Source: Polyangium sp. 15x6
GTDB taxonomy: Bacteria; Myxococcota_A; Polyangia; Polyangiales; Polyangiaceae
Direction of reading: 5' to 3'
Assembly: GCF_029960785.1 (NCBI RefSeq)
Contig: NZ_JASBQE010000002.1
Coordinates: forward strand, 62,001-126,000
DNA: 64,000 nt
Position numbers and translations under genes: made by a program. Of the stretch, positions 34,791 through 44,636 are shown piece by piece (positions within the stretch are counted from its first letter, which is position 1; every line of letters begins with the position of its first letter). Under the pieces are notes generated by a model that was not told the DNA's origin, ran no database searches, and worked only from the letters and a program-made list of their open reading frames with translations.

Positions 34791-35845
34791 CGTGTTCGGG
34801 CCTCCTCCGAGAAGCCGAGTCCCGGCAGCGCCGCCTCCCGGACCGTGCCCGGTCGTCCCCGCTGGGGAATCGCCATCGCCGGATAGGCCGACAGCCCCGG
34901 ATGGGGTTCCAGGCCACAAGCGAGCGGCGGCTTGGGCAGGGCGCGCGCGAGCTCGGCGGCCGCGGCGAGGCCGACCGGGCCGTCGGCAAAGTGCGTGACG
35001 ACGAGATCGAGGCCCGCCGCAGCGCCGATCGCGGCGACGGCGAGGGCACGATCGAGGCCGCCGAGGGCGGCGGGCTTCAGGATGAAGGCGGCGCACCCCT
35101 CGGCACGCGCGAGGCGCTCGGCCATGCCCGGCAGGAGCAGGGACTCGTCCGCGGCCCAGGGGACGGCCGCGGGGCCGAGGTCGGGCAAGAGAGCGGCCGG
35201 CACGGGTTGCTCGACATAACGAGGCGCGACCTCGGCGAGGCGGGCGAGTTTTTCGTGGGCCTCGGCCACCGTCCAAGCGCCGTTCGGGTCGAGGCGAAGC
35301 TCGAACGGCAGCGGTAGGGCATTTCGCAAGGCCCGGAGCGCAGCGAGCTCCCGCTCGAAGCCGGCCTCGTCCCGGGCACGCAGCTTGACCTTGACGGCGT
35401 GGAGGCCTGCCTCGGCGACCCCTCGGGCCCGCTCGACGAGGTCGGGCGCCGAGGCGTCGAGCAGGGCGTTCGTGGGCACGACGGCGAGGCGATCCGCGCC
35501 GGCGAGGCAGGCCGCCACGGAGAGGCCGCGTCTCCGGCCGACGACGTCGAAGAGGGCCGTCTCCAGGGCGAACCGCGCCGCGGGGTACGGGGCGAGCGCG
35601 CGCTCGACGGGCGCCATCGCGGCGGCGACGGCCTCGCGCGGCGGGAGGTCGTCGGCCGTCGTGGCGAGGTCGGGAAACGCCTCGCCGAGGACGACGGCGA
35701 GCACCGAGGCGACGTCCGCGCTGAACGGCGGCAACGGGGAAGCTTCGCCGATCCCGAGGCGCCTGTGCTCGTCGCGCAGGCCGAGGCGCACGAACTGGCG
35801 GTTCGGCCCGTACGCTGGGTGCGCGGCGCCGCCCAGGATCCGCAC
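34772..35845 (-). CDS. menC: o-Succinylbenzoate synthase
   Basis: 357 residues from GTG 35845, which follows the menA stop by one base and is preceded by GGGGGAGCG, a good ribosome-binding site partly inside menA. Enolase superfamily, MLE/OSBS type: catalytic Lys in HAVKVKLRARDE, metal ligands Asp in RLDPNGAW, Glu in YVEQPV and Asp in WAADESL, and second Lys in FILKPAALGG. It dehydrates SHCHC to o-succinylbenzoate in the cytoplasm. Sequence alone in this superfamily can mean other racemases; the men neighbours on both sides settle it. Confidence 0.93.
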   Translation of the reverse strand: MRILGGAAHPAYGPNRQFVRLGLRDEHRRLGIGEASPLPPFSADVASVLAVVLGEAFPDLATTADDLPPREAVAAAMAPVERALAPYPAARFALETALFDVVGRRRGLSVAACLAGADRLAVVPTNALLDASAPDLVERARGVAEAGLHAVKVKLRARDEAGFERELAALRALRNALPLPFELRLDPNGAWTVAEAHEKLARLAEVAPRYVEQPVPAALLPDLGPAAVPWAADESLLLPGMAERLARAEGCAAFILKPAALGGLDRALAVAAIGAAAGLDLVVTHFADGPVGLAAAAELARALPKPPLACGLEPHPGLSAYPAMAIPQRGRPGTVREAALPGLGFSEEARTRWITTD

Positions 35846-35846
35846 G

Positions 35847-36797
35847 CTACGCTCCCCCGACCACGAGCCCGACGCTGAACAGGACACCGAACAGCAAGAG
35901 GAGCATCGCCGTCCGCGCGAGGACCGCGTTCAGCGGACGGCCTTCCCGTGTGGCGAGGGCCCGGAGCAAGCCGAGGCCGAGGGGCAAGGACACGAGCGGC
36001 AAGAGCGCCCACGGCGAGCGGCCGAGGCTGGCCACGCAGACGACGGGCGCGGCGTAGGAGGCGGCGAGGAGCGCGGCGTACTCGAGGACGCCGGCGCGCC
36101 GGCCGAAGCGAACGGCGAGCGTGCGCTTGCCGGCCTTCACGTCGGTCTCGCGGTCGCGGACGTTGTTGACGACGAGAATCGCGGTCGCGAGCGCGCCCAC
36201 GGGCACGGCGGCGAGGAAAGCGAGAGGCGGGACGCCGCCGACCTGGACGAAGGCGGTGCCGCAGACGGCCACGAGGCCGAAGAACAGGAAGACGAAGACG
36301 TCGCCGAGCCCGTGGTAGCCGAGCGGGTACGGTCCGCCGGTGTAGGCGATGCCGGCGAGGATCGAGGTGATGCCGATGGCGACGATGGGCCATCCACCCA
36401 CGAACGCGAGGTAGAGGCCGGGGAGCAGGGCGAGCGCGATCGTGACGGCGAGGCCTTTGCGGACCTGGCGCGGGGTGAGCAGGCCCGTGGCGGTGGCGCG
36501 CGTCGGGCCGAGGCGCTCCTCGGTGTCGGCGCCTTTTTCGTGGTCGAAGACGTCGTTCGCGAAGTTCGTGGCGATCTGGATGAGGATCGAGCCGAGCAGG
36601 GCCGCGAGGGCGGGCAGCGCGCGGAACGAGCCGCTCGCGTGGGCGACGGCGGTGCCGACGGCGACGGGTACGACGGCGGCCGTCAAGGTGGCGGGGCGAC
36701 AAGCGAGCACCCAGGCGCGGAACGAGCCGGGGCGGATCGAGGGCGCGGATGGGGCGGAAGGCAAGGCCCCGAGGGTCGCGGTCTTTTCGGGGCTCAT
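35847..36797 (-). CDS. menA: 1,4-Dihydroxy-2-naphthoate polyprenyltransferase
   Basis: 316 residues, UbiA superfamily, with about eight to nine membrane segments. The two Asp-rich prenyl-diphosphate/Mg sites are present: [14 protein letters not shown] near residues 78-91 and [16 protein letters not shown] near 212-227. It joins the polyprenyl chain to DHNA at the inner membrane. The start overlaps the menD stop by 4 bp. The prenyl donor is probably made by the polyprenyl synthase encoded earlier in the same operon. Confidence 0.95.
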   Translation of the reverse strand: MSPEKTATLGALPSAPSAPSIRPGSFRAWVLACRPATLTAAVVPVAVGTAVAHASGSFRALPALAALLGSILIQIATNFANDVFDHEKGADTEERLGPTRATATGLLTPRQVRKGLAVTIALALLPGLYLAFVGGWPIVAIGITSILAGIAYTGGPYPLGYHGLGDVFVFLFFGLVAVCGTAFVQVGGVPPLAFLAAVPVGALATAILVVNNVRDRETDVKAGKRTLAVRFGRRAGVLEYAALLAASYAAPVVCVASLGRSPWALLPLVSLPLGLGLLRALATREGRPLNAVLARTAMLLLLFGVLFSVGLVVGGA

Positions 36798-38575
36798 GAA
36801 AGGTCCTCGCGTGCGAGGGCGGCGGAAAGCTCGGTCCGGAAGCGGGTGACACGCGCGCGTCCGTCGTCCGGCGGGACCACGGCCTCGATCAGCGTCGCGC
36901 CGGCCGTCCGGAGGGCCTCGACGAACGCGCGACCGAGGGCGTGCTCGGTCGCGACGCGGGCGAACCGAACGCCGAACGCGGCCGCGGCGGGCGCGAGATC
37001 GACGGGCTCGTGCATCGTGAAGTATTTATCGAAGCGTTCGACGTCGACGGCGCGGGCGATGGGCAGGCGCTCGAAGATACGGCCGCCCTGGTTCTGGACG
37101 ACGACGACGACGAGGGGGACCGGGGCACGGCGCGCGAGCGAGAGGCTCGTGAGGTCGTGCAGGACGCTGGTGTCGCCGAGGAGAAGGACGACGGGCCTGC
37201 CGGCGACGCTGGCCGCGCCGGCGGCGGAGGCGACGAGGCCGTCGATGCCGCTGGCGCCGCGCTGGTGGAGGACGCCGAGGGGGCTCGGGCGAGGCGGAGC
37301 CCAGAGGTCGACGTCGCGGACGGGCAAGCTGTTGCCGACGGAGAAGAGGGCGCCGGCGGGGGAGGCGGTGACGACGATGCGGGCGACGGCGGCCTCGGTG
37401 AGGTGGGCCGCGGGGGCGTGGGCCTCGGCGAGGGACCAGACGAGGGCGTCGGCACGGCGGAAGCTCTCGGCCCAGGCGCTCGGCGAGGAGCGGCGCGGAG
37501 GGCCGAGGCGCGCGGCGAGGGCGTGGGCCGTCTCGGCGGGATCGGCGAGGACGAGGGCCGTCGCGTCCTGCGAGGGATCGTTCCAGCCGTGGGGCGCGAT
37601 GACGTACCGCGCGGCGGTCGGGTGTTTTCCGATGTAGTCGGCGTACCCCTGGGACGTGGGGGGCGCGCCCAGTTCGAGGAGGAGGTCGGGGGCATGGCGC
37701 GCGGCGAAGGCGGCGTCGCGCAAGAGGGTGTCGAAGGCAGCGCAGGCGACGACGTCCGGCGCGGCGGATCCGAAGCGGACCTGGCTCGTGGTCTCGGCGA
37801 GGAGGGGGAAGCCGGTGGCACGAGCGAGCGCGACGGCGGCTTCGCGCAGCGGGGCGTCGGGGCGATCGACCGGCGCAGGGCCGCAGACGATGAGGCCTCG
37901 TTCCGTGTGGGAAATGCGCGCGGCGAGGGCTTCGAGGGCCTCGGGCGGCGCCGTGATCCGGGGCGTGAAGACGCGCGTCGTGCCTCGGCGAAGGACGTCG
38001 GTGAGGCGCGTGGCTCGAGCGGGCTCGGGCCAAGGCTGAGAAGGCTCGAGCGGCTTGCGGAAGCGCGCGTTGACGTGCACGGGGCCGGGATCGGGGCCGA
38101 GGGCGCGGGTCGCGGCGTGGATCGCGACGCGAGCCGGGGCCTCGCGGGGCGCGCCGGGATCGGGAAGGCCGAGCTCCACGAAGAAGCGCACGTGCGCGCC
38201 GAAGAGCTTGGTCTGGTCGATGGTCTGCGGCGCGGCGACGTCGACGGCCTCCCAGGGCCGATCGGCCGTGACCAGGAGAAGCGGGACGTGGCTCTGCGAG
38301 GCCTCGATCACGGCGGGCATGAAGTGCGCGCCGGCCGTGCCCGAGGTGCAGAGCACGACGCTCGGGAGGCGGGTCACGCGCGCCTGTCCGAGCGCGAAAA
38401 AGGCCGCGGCCCGCTCGTCGACCGCCGTGTGGATCCGCAGGCCCTCGGTGACGTCGGCGGCGAGCGCGAGCGGCGTGGAGCGTGAGCCCGGACAAACCAC
38501 GACGTCACGCACGCCGGCTGACGCGAGCGCAGCCATGAAGGTCTCGGCCCAGGCGAGGTGATCATTTGGACTCAT
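36794..38575 (-). CDS. menD: 2-Succinyl-5-enolpyruvyl-6-hydroxy-3-cyclohexene-1-carboxylate synthase
   Basis: 593 residues, a ThDP-dependent enzyme. The N-terminal part has [30 protein letters not shown] (Glu for ThDP activation) and the [15 protein letters not shown] block, all typical of MenD. The C-terminal ThDP-binding region has [14 protein letters not shown] and [16 protein letters not shown]. It adds a succinic semialdehyde unit from 2-oxoglutarate to isochorismate, the first committed step. Both ends overlap neighbours by 4 bp (menF upstream, menA downstream), so it is tightly coupled. Confidence 0.96.
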   Translation of the reverse strand: MSPNDHLAWAETFMAALASAGVRDVVVCPGSRSTPLALAADVTEGLRIHTAVDERAAAFFALGQARVTRLPSVVLCTSGTAGAHFMPAVIEASQSHVPLLLVTADRPWEAVDVAAPQTIDQTKLFGAHVRFFVELGLPDPGAPREAPARVAIHAATRALGPDPGPVHVNARFRKPLEPSQPWPEPARATRLTDVLRRGTTRVFTPRITAPPEALEALAARISHTERGLIVCGPAPVDRPDAPLREAAVALARATGFPLLAETTSQVRFGSAAPDVVACAAFDTLLRDAAFAARHAPDLLLELGAPPTSQGYADYIGKHPTAARYVIAPHGWNDPSQDATALVLADPAETAHALAARLGPPRRSSPSAWAESFRRADALVWSLAEAHAPAAHLTEAAVARIVVTASPAGALFSVGNSLPVRDVDLWAPPRPSPLGVLHQRGASGIDGLVASAAGAASVAGRPVVLLLGDTSVLHDLTSLSLARRAPVPLVVVVVQNQGGRIFERLPIARAVDVERFDKYFTMHEPVDLAPAAAAFGVRFARVATEHALGRAFVEALRTAGATLIEAVVPPDDGRARVTRFRTELSAALAREDLS

Positions 38576-39981
38576 ACGATCCCCAGGGCCGCGAGCATGG
38601 GAGCTTGTTTCGCGCGGGTCTCGGCGTACTCGGCCGGCGGATCCGATCCCTCGACGATCCCGGCGCCCGCGTAGAGCCAGGCCTCGTCCTCCGAGACGAG
38701 CCCGGCCCGGATGGCGACCGCGAAGTCACCGTCCCCGGCGGCGTCGAACCATCCGACGGCGCCCGTGTACCAGCCGCGCGCGTCGGGCTCGTGCGTGGCG
38801 ATCCACGCGGTCGCGTGATCACGCGGCGTGCCCGAGACGGCCGGCGTCGGGTGCAAGGCCTCGACGAGCGCGAGCACGTGCGTGTCGTCGCGAAGGTCGC
38901 CGCGGATCGGCGTCCACAGGTGGTGGACGTTGGGCAGGCTGCGGATCGTGGGCGTCTCGGGGACGTCGAGCGAGGCGCAACGAGGGCCGAGCACGGACGC
39001 GATGGATTCGACGACGAGCGCGTGCTCGCGTCGCTCCTTGGGGTTCGCGAGGAGCGCGCGCACGAGCGACGCATCGTCGGCGCCGCGTCGCACCGTGCCA
39101 GCGAGCCCGTCCGTGGTAACGACGCGGCCACGGCGCGAGACGAGCCGCTCGGGCGAGGCGCCGAGGAAGACACGCTCTCCGCGCTGCACGGCGAACCGCG
39201 TGGTCTCGGCGTAAGCGTCGGCGATCCGCGCGAGGGTGGCACGCGCGTCGAGCGGGCGAGCGGGGCAGATGCGGCTCGTGGCGACGGGGACGACCTTGTC
39301 GATCTCGCGCGCACGGATGGCGTCGAGCGCCTCACGCACGAGCGAGCAGAAGGCCTCGCGGCTCGTCCCTTCGATCCGCGCCCCCTCCCCTGCCCCATGC
39401 GAAAGCGCATCCTGCGCAGGCCGCGCCGCGATCACGAAGGCCGCCTCGATCGACGCGAGCTCGGCTTCGATGGCAGGACGCTCCGACGCGAGATCCTCGT
39501 CACGCACCAGAAGCCAAAGCCACGCCTCGCCTGCGCGGGCCACGTAGATCCACCGCGCCAAGGAAAAACTCGCATCCGCGAACGAGGTCCACGGCGGCTC
39601 GTGATGCGCCTCGGTCCGGAAGGACAAACCCCCGACGAACCGCGGCCCCGGCGCGCTACCGGCATCTGCATCACGCTCCTCGCGCAGCGACGCGAACAAC
39701 TTCCGCGCCGCGCTCGTGACCTGCACGAGCCGCTCGGGCCCGCTCCCTTCGACCCGCGCGATCTCACCGAAGCCGACGATGCCGAGCGGCTCCTCGCCGT
39801 CACGCGGAGAGGCCTGGAACAGCACGATCGGCGCGGCAGACGCGCACGCGGCGACGAGCCGGGCCGCGGGCACGACCGGCGCGGGGGCCACGACGGCCAC
39901 GATCTCCCCGGCCGATCCCGCTCCTCTCCTCGTGGCCCGCGAGAGCCGCGCGAGGAGGTCTGTCCCGAGGCCCGAAGACAC
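38572..39981 (-). CDS. menF: Isochorismate synthase
   Basis: 469 residues starting at a GTG directly after the menG stop (TAA then GTG). The C-terminal chorismate-binding domain has VPVATSRICPARPLDA, GASPERLVSRRGRVVTTDGLAGT, the HALVVESI block, HLWTPIRGDL, HPTPAVSGTPRD, GWYTGAVGWFD and the final AGAGIVEGSDPPAEYAE, all characteristic. It isomerises chorismate to isochorismate. The family also contains salicylate/siderophore isochorismate synthases, but the location between menG and menD points to menaquinone. Confidence 0.94.
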   Translation of the reverse strand: MSSGLGTDLLARLSRATRRGAGSAGEIVAVVAPAPVVPAARLVAACASAAPIVLFQASPRDGEEPLGIVGFGEIARVEGSGPERLVQVTSAARKLFASLREERDADAGSAPGPRFVGGLSFRTEAHHEPPWTSFADASFSLARWIYVARAGEAWLWLLVRDEDLASERPAIEAELASIEAAFVIAARPAQDALSHGAGEGARIEGTSREAFCSLVREALDAIRAREIDKVVPVATSRICPARPLDARATLARIADAYAETTRFAVQRGERVFLGASPERLVSRRGRVVTTDGLAGTVRRGADDASLVRALLANPKERREHALVVESIASVLGPRCASLDVPETPTIRSLPNVHHLWTPIRGDLRDDTHVLALVEALHPTPAVSGTPRDHATAWIATHEPDARGWYTGAVGWFDAAGDGDFAVAIRAGLVSEDEAWLYAGAGIVEGSDPPAEYAETRAKQAPMLAALGIV

Positions 39982-40722
39982 TTACGCCTCCTCCCGCCGC
40001 GACCCTTCCCCGAGCGGCGTGCCCACGAAGAGATGCGCGACGCCGAACGTGAGCGGCGAAGCTTCGAGCACACGGAGCCCCGCCTCCTCCATCATCCGGC
40101 CGAAGACGTCGGGCGGCGGAAACACCTCGATCGAGCGCTGCAGGTAGCGGTACTCCTTCGCCCCCGAGAGCGCCGCGCCGATGCGCGGGACGATCTCGTG
40201 CACGTACGTGCGCGCGAGCAGGCCCATCACGCCGGCCCGAGGCTCCGAGAGCTCGAGGATCACGACGCGCCCGCCCGGCCGCGTGACGCGCGCCATCTCG
40301 CGGAGCGCTTTCGCACGATCGGGGACGTTGCGGATCCCGAACGCGATGGCCACGCCGTCGACGCTCGCGTCCTCGAACGGCAAGGCCTGCGCGTCGCCGA
40401 TGCGCAGCGTGACGCGACCTTCGAGCCCGGCCGCCGCGAGCTTGTGCGCGCCCTCGGCCAGCATGCCGCTCGACGGATCGAGGCCGATCACCGTGGCATC
40501 GGGGTACGACTTCGCGATCGACATCGCGAGATCCGCGGTCCCCGTGGCGAGATCGAGCACGCGCGCGCCTGGACGCAGCGCGAGCGCCTCGACCGCGCGG
40601 CGGCGCCAGCCTTGATCCATCCCGAGCGAGAGGATCCGGTTCAGGAGGTCGTAACGCGCCGCGATCGCGTCGAACATCTCGCCGCTGCCTGCGCGCGGAG
40701 CCTTCGTCGATACCTCGCTCAT
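39982..40722 (-). CDS. menG: Demethylmenaquinone methyltransferase
   Basis: 246 residues, UbiE/MenG class. Features are MFDAIAARYDLLNRILSLGMDQGWRRRAVE, split here as the family N-terminal motif FDAIAARYDLLN then GMDQGWRR; SAM-binding LDLATGTADLA; GDAQALPFEDASVDG; and FGIRNVPDRAKALREM. It performs the last step, C-methylation of demethylmenaquinone. Since only menaquinone genes are near, MenG is the safer name than UbiE. The ATG overlaps the stop of the HMG-CoA reductase gene by 4 bp. Confidence 0.94.
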   Translation of the reverse strand: MSEVSTKAPRAGSGEMFDAIAARYDLLNRILSLGMDQGWRRRAVEALALRPGARVLDLATGTADLAMSIAKSYPDATVIGLDPSSGMLAEGAHKLAAAGLEGRVTLRIGDAQALPFEDASVDGVAIAFGIRNVPDRAKALREMARVTRPGGRVVILELSEPRAGVMGLLARTYVHEIVPRIGAALSGAKEYRYLQRSIEVFPPPDVFGRMMEEAGLRVLEASPLTFGVAHLFVGTPLGEGSRREEA

Positions 40723-41930
40723 CGTCCCACCTCGCTTCGCGACCCGTTCAGCGCGGGCGGCGGATCGGTGACCTGCACGTTGTTCTTGCGCTCGTGCAGG
40801 CGCATGTGACCTCGCTGGATCCCCTCCCCCGCGAGCGCGCGCAGCGCCGCGAGGTTCGACGCGAGCCCCACCGACGCGAGGGCCACGGCGAGCTCGCCCG
40901 CGTTCGACGCGCCCAGCATGTCGAGCGCCGCGCGCACGCCCGGATGCGCGCTCGACAAGCCGCCCGCCGTGCCCACCGCGAGCGGCAGCTCCGCCTCGCC
41001 GACGAGCCCGCCGGGCTTGCGCTTCCACGTGCTGAGCGGCCGGTATTGCCCGCGGTGCGCGGCGAACGCGTGCGCGCCCGCCTCGATCGCCCGGAAATCC
41101 TGCCCGAGCGCGATCGCGGCCGCGTCGAGCCCGTTCATGAAGCCCTTGTTGTGGGTGACGGCGCGGAAGACATCGAGCTCGGCGAAGCGGCTGGCGCGCG
41201 CGATGCCGTCCGCGAGCTCCGCTCCGCCCACGTCCTCGTCGCGCACCTCCGCGCGCACGCGCACGAGCCGCCGGAGCGGCAAGTTCGTGAGGATCCGGAG
41301 CCCCATCGTGCCGCCCGCGATCTCGTGCACGGTGGGCGCCATGGCCTCGGCCACCGTGTCGACCGTGTTCGCGCCCATGCAGTCGCCCACGTCGACGTGC
41401 ACGTGGAGCACGATCACACCGAGCGCCTCGTCGAGCACCCGCGCGTCGAGATCACGCACGCCGCCGCCTCGCGCCACCATGCGCGGGATCGACGCATCGC
41501 CGAGGGCGCAAAGCCGTGATCGTGCTTCGAGGATCCGCTCACACGCCGCCGTCGGTTCGGGCACGTCGTCGAGCTGGATCTGGGCCGTCATGATCGGTGG
41601 ATCCGCCTCGCCGAAGAACCCGCCCGACGCGCGCACCATCCGCGCCGCGTTCGACGCCGCGGCCACGACGCTCGGCTCCTCGACGGCCATGGGCACGAGG
41701 ATGTCGCGTCCGTTGATCACGAAATTCAGGCCCACGCCGAGCGGGAGCGCGTGCGTCGCGATCACGTTCTCGCTCATGCGATCGGCCACCGTGACGTCGA
41801 GTGATCCGCCCCGCGCGAGGTGCGCGAACGAGGCGTCGTCGACGGCGCCCATCTCCCGCAGCACGACGAGGCGCGCCTCGGGCGATCGCTCGTAGAACTT
41901 GCTGAGACGGCTCGTGATCGCGCGCGTCAT
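40719..41930 (-). CDS. mvaA: Hydroxymethylglutaryl-CoA reductase, class II-like
   Basis: 403 residues, soluble, with no membrane anchor, typical of the bacterial class. Motifs: SENVIATHALPLGVGLNF (substrate loop with Glu), DCMGANTVDTVAEA (dinucleotide-binding DxMGxN), THNKGFMNG (catalytic Lys), and SSAHPGVRAALDMLGAS (catalytic His region). It makes mevalonate, the committed step of isoprenoid synthesis in organisms using the mevalonate route. Its position between aroF and menG, coupled by 4-bp overlaps on both sides, ties isoprenoid supply to quinone synthesis. NADH versus NADPH use cannot be read with confidence. Confidence 0.94.
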   Translation of the reverse strand: MTRAITSRLSKFYERSPEARLVVLREMGAVDDASFAHLARGGSLDVTVADRMSENVIATHALPLGVGLNFVINGRDILVPMAVEEPSVVAAASNAARMVRASGGFFGEADPPIMTAQIQLDDVPEPTAACERILEARSRLCALGDASIPRMVARGGGVRDLDARVLDEALGVIVLHVHVDVGDCMGANTVDTVAEAMAPTVHEIAGGTMGLRILTNLPLRRLVRVRAEVRDEDVGGAELADGIARASRFAELDVFRAVTHNKGFMNGLDAAAIALGQDFRAIEAGAHAFAAHRGQYRPLSTWKRKPGGLVGEAELPLAVGTAGGLSSAHPGVRAALDMLGASNAGELAVALASVGLASNLAALRALAGEGIQRGHMRLHERKNNVQVTDPPPALNGSRSEVGR

Positions 41931-42916
41931 CGGGCCTCCCCTGTCGAGACGAGACGGCCGAGCAGCGAGCCGAGCTCGCCGAGCGGCACCGCCTGCGGGC
42001 CGTCCGAGAGCGCCGACGCGGGGTCCGGGTGCGTCTCGATCATGAGCCCCGCCGCGCCCGCCGAGAGCGCCGCGCGGCCGAGCGGCGCGACGAGATCGCG
42101 CCTGCCGAGGCCATGCGAAGGATCCACCACGACCGGCAGCCGATGCACGTACCGGAGGAGCGCCACGGCCCCGATGTCGAGCAGGTTCCGCGTCGAATCG
42201 TCGAAGCCGCGGATGCCTCGCTCGCAGAAGATCACACCCTTCGCGCCGTGCGAGAGCAGGTACTCGCCCGCGAGCAGCCACTCCTCGATCGTCGCAGCCA
42301 TCCCGCGCTTCAAGAGCACCGGCTTCTCCGTCTTGCCGATCGCCTTGAGCAGCGAAAAGTTCTGCATGTTGCGCGAGCCGACCTGCACGAGATCCGTGTA
42401 ACCCGCGACCGTCGAGACGTGGCCCTCGCCGAGCGCCTCGGTCACGACCCGCATCCCGGTCGCATCGGCCGCGCGCCGCACCCATTCGAGCGCGACGTCG
42501 CCGTGGCCCTGGAACGCGTACGGGCTCGTCCTCGGCTTGAACGCACCGCCGCGGATGAACGCGACGCCGAGCGACGAGAGCACCGAGGCCGTCTCGCGCA
42601 CCTGCGCCTCGGATTCGAGGCTGCACGGGCCGCACATGAAGACCGGTTTGTCCGCGCCGACAGGGAGGCCGCCGACGTCGACGACCGGGCCCTGCGCCGA
42701 CACCAGCGGGTGTGCGGGCTTCGGCGTCGTCACCTCGGCGACGCCGTCGATCCGGGCGAGATCCTCGGGATCCGCCGGCTGCGAATGCGGCGCGATGACG
42801 TAATGCACGGCGCCGCCAGACGTACTGCGCTCCACGCGCGAGACCCAGAGCCCCCGCCCCGTCAGCTCCCTGAGCACGTTCGCCGCGTCGGCGCCGCTCT
42901 TCAAGGACACGATCAT
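41927..42916 (-). CDS. aroF: 3-Deoxy-7-phosphoheptulonate (DAHP) synthase, type I-beta
   Basis: 329 residues from ATG 42916. An N-terminal ferredoxin-like regulatory domain (residues 1-70) precedes the barrel. Barrel motifs are FMCGPCSLESE, RGGAFKPRTSPYAFQG, DLVQVGSRNMQNFSLLKA, KPVLLKRGMAATIEEW, the FCERGIRGFD block and VVVDPSHGLGRRD. It condenses PEP and erythrose 4-phosphate, opening the shikimate pathway. The organism probably has another copy for aromatic amino acids; this one appears dedicated to chorismate supply for menaquinone. It follows the prenyl synthase by 5 bp. Confidence 0.95.
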   Translation of the reverse strand: MIVSLKSGADAANVLRELTGRGLWVSRVERSTSGGAVHYVIAPHSQPADPEDLARIDGVAEVTTPKPAHPLVSAQGPVVDVGGLPVGADKPVFMCGPCSLESEAQVRETASVLSSLGVAFIRGGAFKPRTSPYAFQGHGDVALEWVRRAADATGMRVVTEALGEGHVSTVAGYTDLVQVGSRNMQNFSLLKAIGKTEKPVLLKRGMAATIEEWLLAGEYLLSHGAKGVIFCERGIRGFDDSTRNLLDIGAVALLRYVHRLPVVVDPSHGLGRRDLVAPLGRAALSAGAAGLMIETHPDPASALSDGPQAVPLGELGSLLGRLVSTGEAR

Positions 42917-42921
42917 GGCGC

Positions 42922-43992
42922 TTACCTCCTGCGCTCGGGCGTCGCGCGCGCGACGGTCACGAGCGCACTCTTGGCGACTCCATCCGGGATCGAAGACAGC
43001 CCCGCGATGGCCTCTTCGCAGAGCTTCCGCGCGAGCGCGAGGCACTCGTCGACCACGCCTGACGAGCGGAGCTGCGACGCCACGCGACCGCCCACCTCGG
43101 GCCCGACCTCTTCACCCGCGCACACGGCCTCGAGCAGCGGCACGAGCTCCGGGCAACGCTCGAGCGCGCAGAGCAAGGGGTACGTCATCTTCCCCTCGCC
43201 GAGATCCGCGAGCAGCGTCTTGCCCGTGGCCTCGGGATCACCCGCGACATCGAGGACGTCGTCGACGAGCTGGAACGCGACGCCGAGCTTCTTGCCGTAA
43301 TCGACGAGCGCCTCGCAGCCCTCGTCGCTCACGCCGCCGGCGCGCCCGCCCGCGAACATCGCCCAGCGGAAGAGCGAGGCCGTCTTGCCATCGACGATGT
43401 GGAAGTAGTCGCTGACGCTCGTGTCGAGCTTGCCCCGGCGCGCGAGCTGCATCGACTCGGCGATGACCATCTCCTTGATGACGTCGAGCATGCGCGCGAG
43501 GACCTCGGCGCTGCCGGCGCGCTGGATGCGGCACAGAGCCTCGACGAGCAGCCAGTCGCCGCCGAAGATGCTCGCGGCGTTGCCGTAGATGACGCGCGCC
43601 GCGTCGGCGCCGCGCCTTCGCGCGCCGACGTCGACGACGTCGTCATGCAGGAGCGTCGCGTTGTGCACGAGCTCGACGGCCACGGCGTAGGCGCGCGCCG
43701 CGTCGTTGAAGCCCTTGCCCACGTGCGCCGCGAGCGCGACGACGATGGGCCGCAGGCGCTTGCCGTCCTGCGAGAGCAGGTGCCGCGCGCTCGCCTGGGC
43801 CGGCGTCTCCGCCCCGAGCCCTACAGCTGCGATGGCGCGATCGACCTCGTCGAGGTCGTGCGCGAGAAAGAGCCGGAGCTCCGCGAGCTTGCCCGCGAGC
43901 GGATCGAGGCCGTGCTCCTGGCAGCCACGCTCGAGGGCCCCGACGACGTCGTGATGAGGGACGCGCTGGATGGGATACGTTGCGATCGACAT
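42922..43992 (-). CDS. Polyprenyl diphosphate synthase
   Basis: 356 residues from ATG 43992, all-trans prenyltransferase family. First Asp-rich motif ATLLHDDVVDVGARRRG (DDxxD), second QLVDDVLDVAGD, plus the GKRLRPIVV substrate-binding block and GDWLLVEALCRIQ. Only small or ordinary residues precede the first Asp-rich motif (HNATLLHDD), consistent with a long-chain product, though chain length cannot be fixed by eye. It likely makes the side chain used by MenA. It lies 62 bp after the regulator and 5 bp before aroF. Confidence 0.92.
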   Translation of the reverse strand: MSIATYPIQRVPHHDVVGALERGCQEHGLDPLAGKLAELRLFLAHDLDEVDRAIAAVGLGAETPAQASARHLLSQDGKRLRPIVVALAAHVGKGFNDAARAYAVAVELVHNATLLHDDVVDVGARRRGADAARVIYGNAASIFGGDWLLVEALCRIQRAGSAEVLARMLDVIKEMVIAESMQLARRGKLDTSVSDYFHIVDGKTASLFRWAMFAGGRAGGVSDEGCEALVDYGKKLGVAFQLVDDVLDVAGDPEATGKTLLADLGEGKMTYPLLCALERCPELVPLLEAVCAGEEVGPEVGGRVASQLRSSGVVDECLALARKLCEEAIAGLSSIPDGVAKSALVTVARATPERRR

Positions 43993-44054
43993 GGGTTCTC
44001 CCGCCGGGGCACGGCATTTCCGTGCCGTCCCCGGACCGAAGGGTCTCGAGATGG

Positions 44055-44624
44055 CTAGGCCCTGCGCTTGCGTGAAGCCACGCGAAGCGGAAAACGGATG
44101 AGGTCGCCGAACGGCGAAAAGTCCACGCGGCGCGATCGGATGAAGCCGTCGAGCGCGGTCTCGGCGACGATGACGAAGGAGAGCAGCCGGCGCACGCGAT
44201 CGGCGCGCTGCTCGGCCCCCGGCAGCCGCGGCCGGGCCTCGAGCATCGCCACCGCGCGCTCGAGCCGCGCCCGCACCGACTCGGCGAGCAGCCGCTCGCG
44301 CTCGTCGAAGACCTTCGAGATCATCTTCCAGAAGTCCGTCTCGGCCTCGAAGTACTCCTTGCGCTCCCCCGGCCGGAACACGCGCCGCACCACGCCCCAG
44401 CGCTGCAGCTCGGTGAGCGACATGCTCACCGCCCCCGCCGACAGGCTCAGCCGCTCGCCGATCACGGCCGCGGGCAAGGGCTCCGCCGCGATGAACAGGA
44501 TGGTCCACACGCGCCCGAGGACACGACGAAACCCCCAGTGCTCGATCACGTCGCCGATCGCCTCGGCCGCGATGAGCTCGGCCTCGTGGCCGTCGTCCAG
44601 TTTCGGTGTTTCGCGCTCGGACAT
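44055..44624 (-). CDS. GbsR/MarR-family winged-helix transcriptional regulator
   Basis: 189 residues from ATG 44624. The N-terminal winged helix has VIEHWGFRRVLGRVWTILF, then recognition region IGERLSLSAGAVSMSLTELQ, then RWGVVRRVFRPGERKEYFEAE, the pattern of GbsR-like regulators. A helical C-terminal dimerisation region follows. It is the first gene of the run to menE and the only regulator in it. A perfect palindrome 12 bp before its start, at the presumed transcription start, suggests autoregulation and control of the whole run. The effector is unknown; relatives sense choline or osmotic signals, which need not apply here. Confidence 0.9.
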   Translation of the reverse strand: MSERETPKLDDGHEAELIAAEAIGDVIEHWGFRRVLGRVWTILFIAAEPLPAAVIGERLSLSAGAVSMSLTELQRWGVVRRVFRPGERKEYFEAETDFWKMISKVFDERERLLAESVRARLERAVAMLEARPRLPGAEQRADRVRRLLSFVIVAETALDGFIRSRRVDFSPFGDLIRFPLRVASRKRRA

Positions 44625-44636
44625 GGTGGAATGAAC

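Noticed and set aside
40719-41930. HMG-CoA reductase as a degradative enzyme
   Set aside because: Mevalonate catabolism genes are absent, and the gene is embedded among prenyl synthase and men genes, so a biosynthetic role is better supported.
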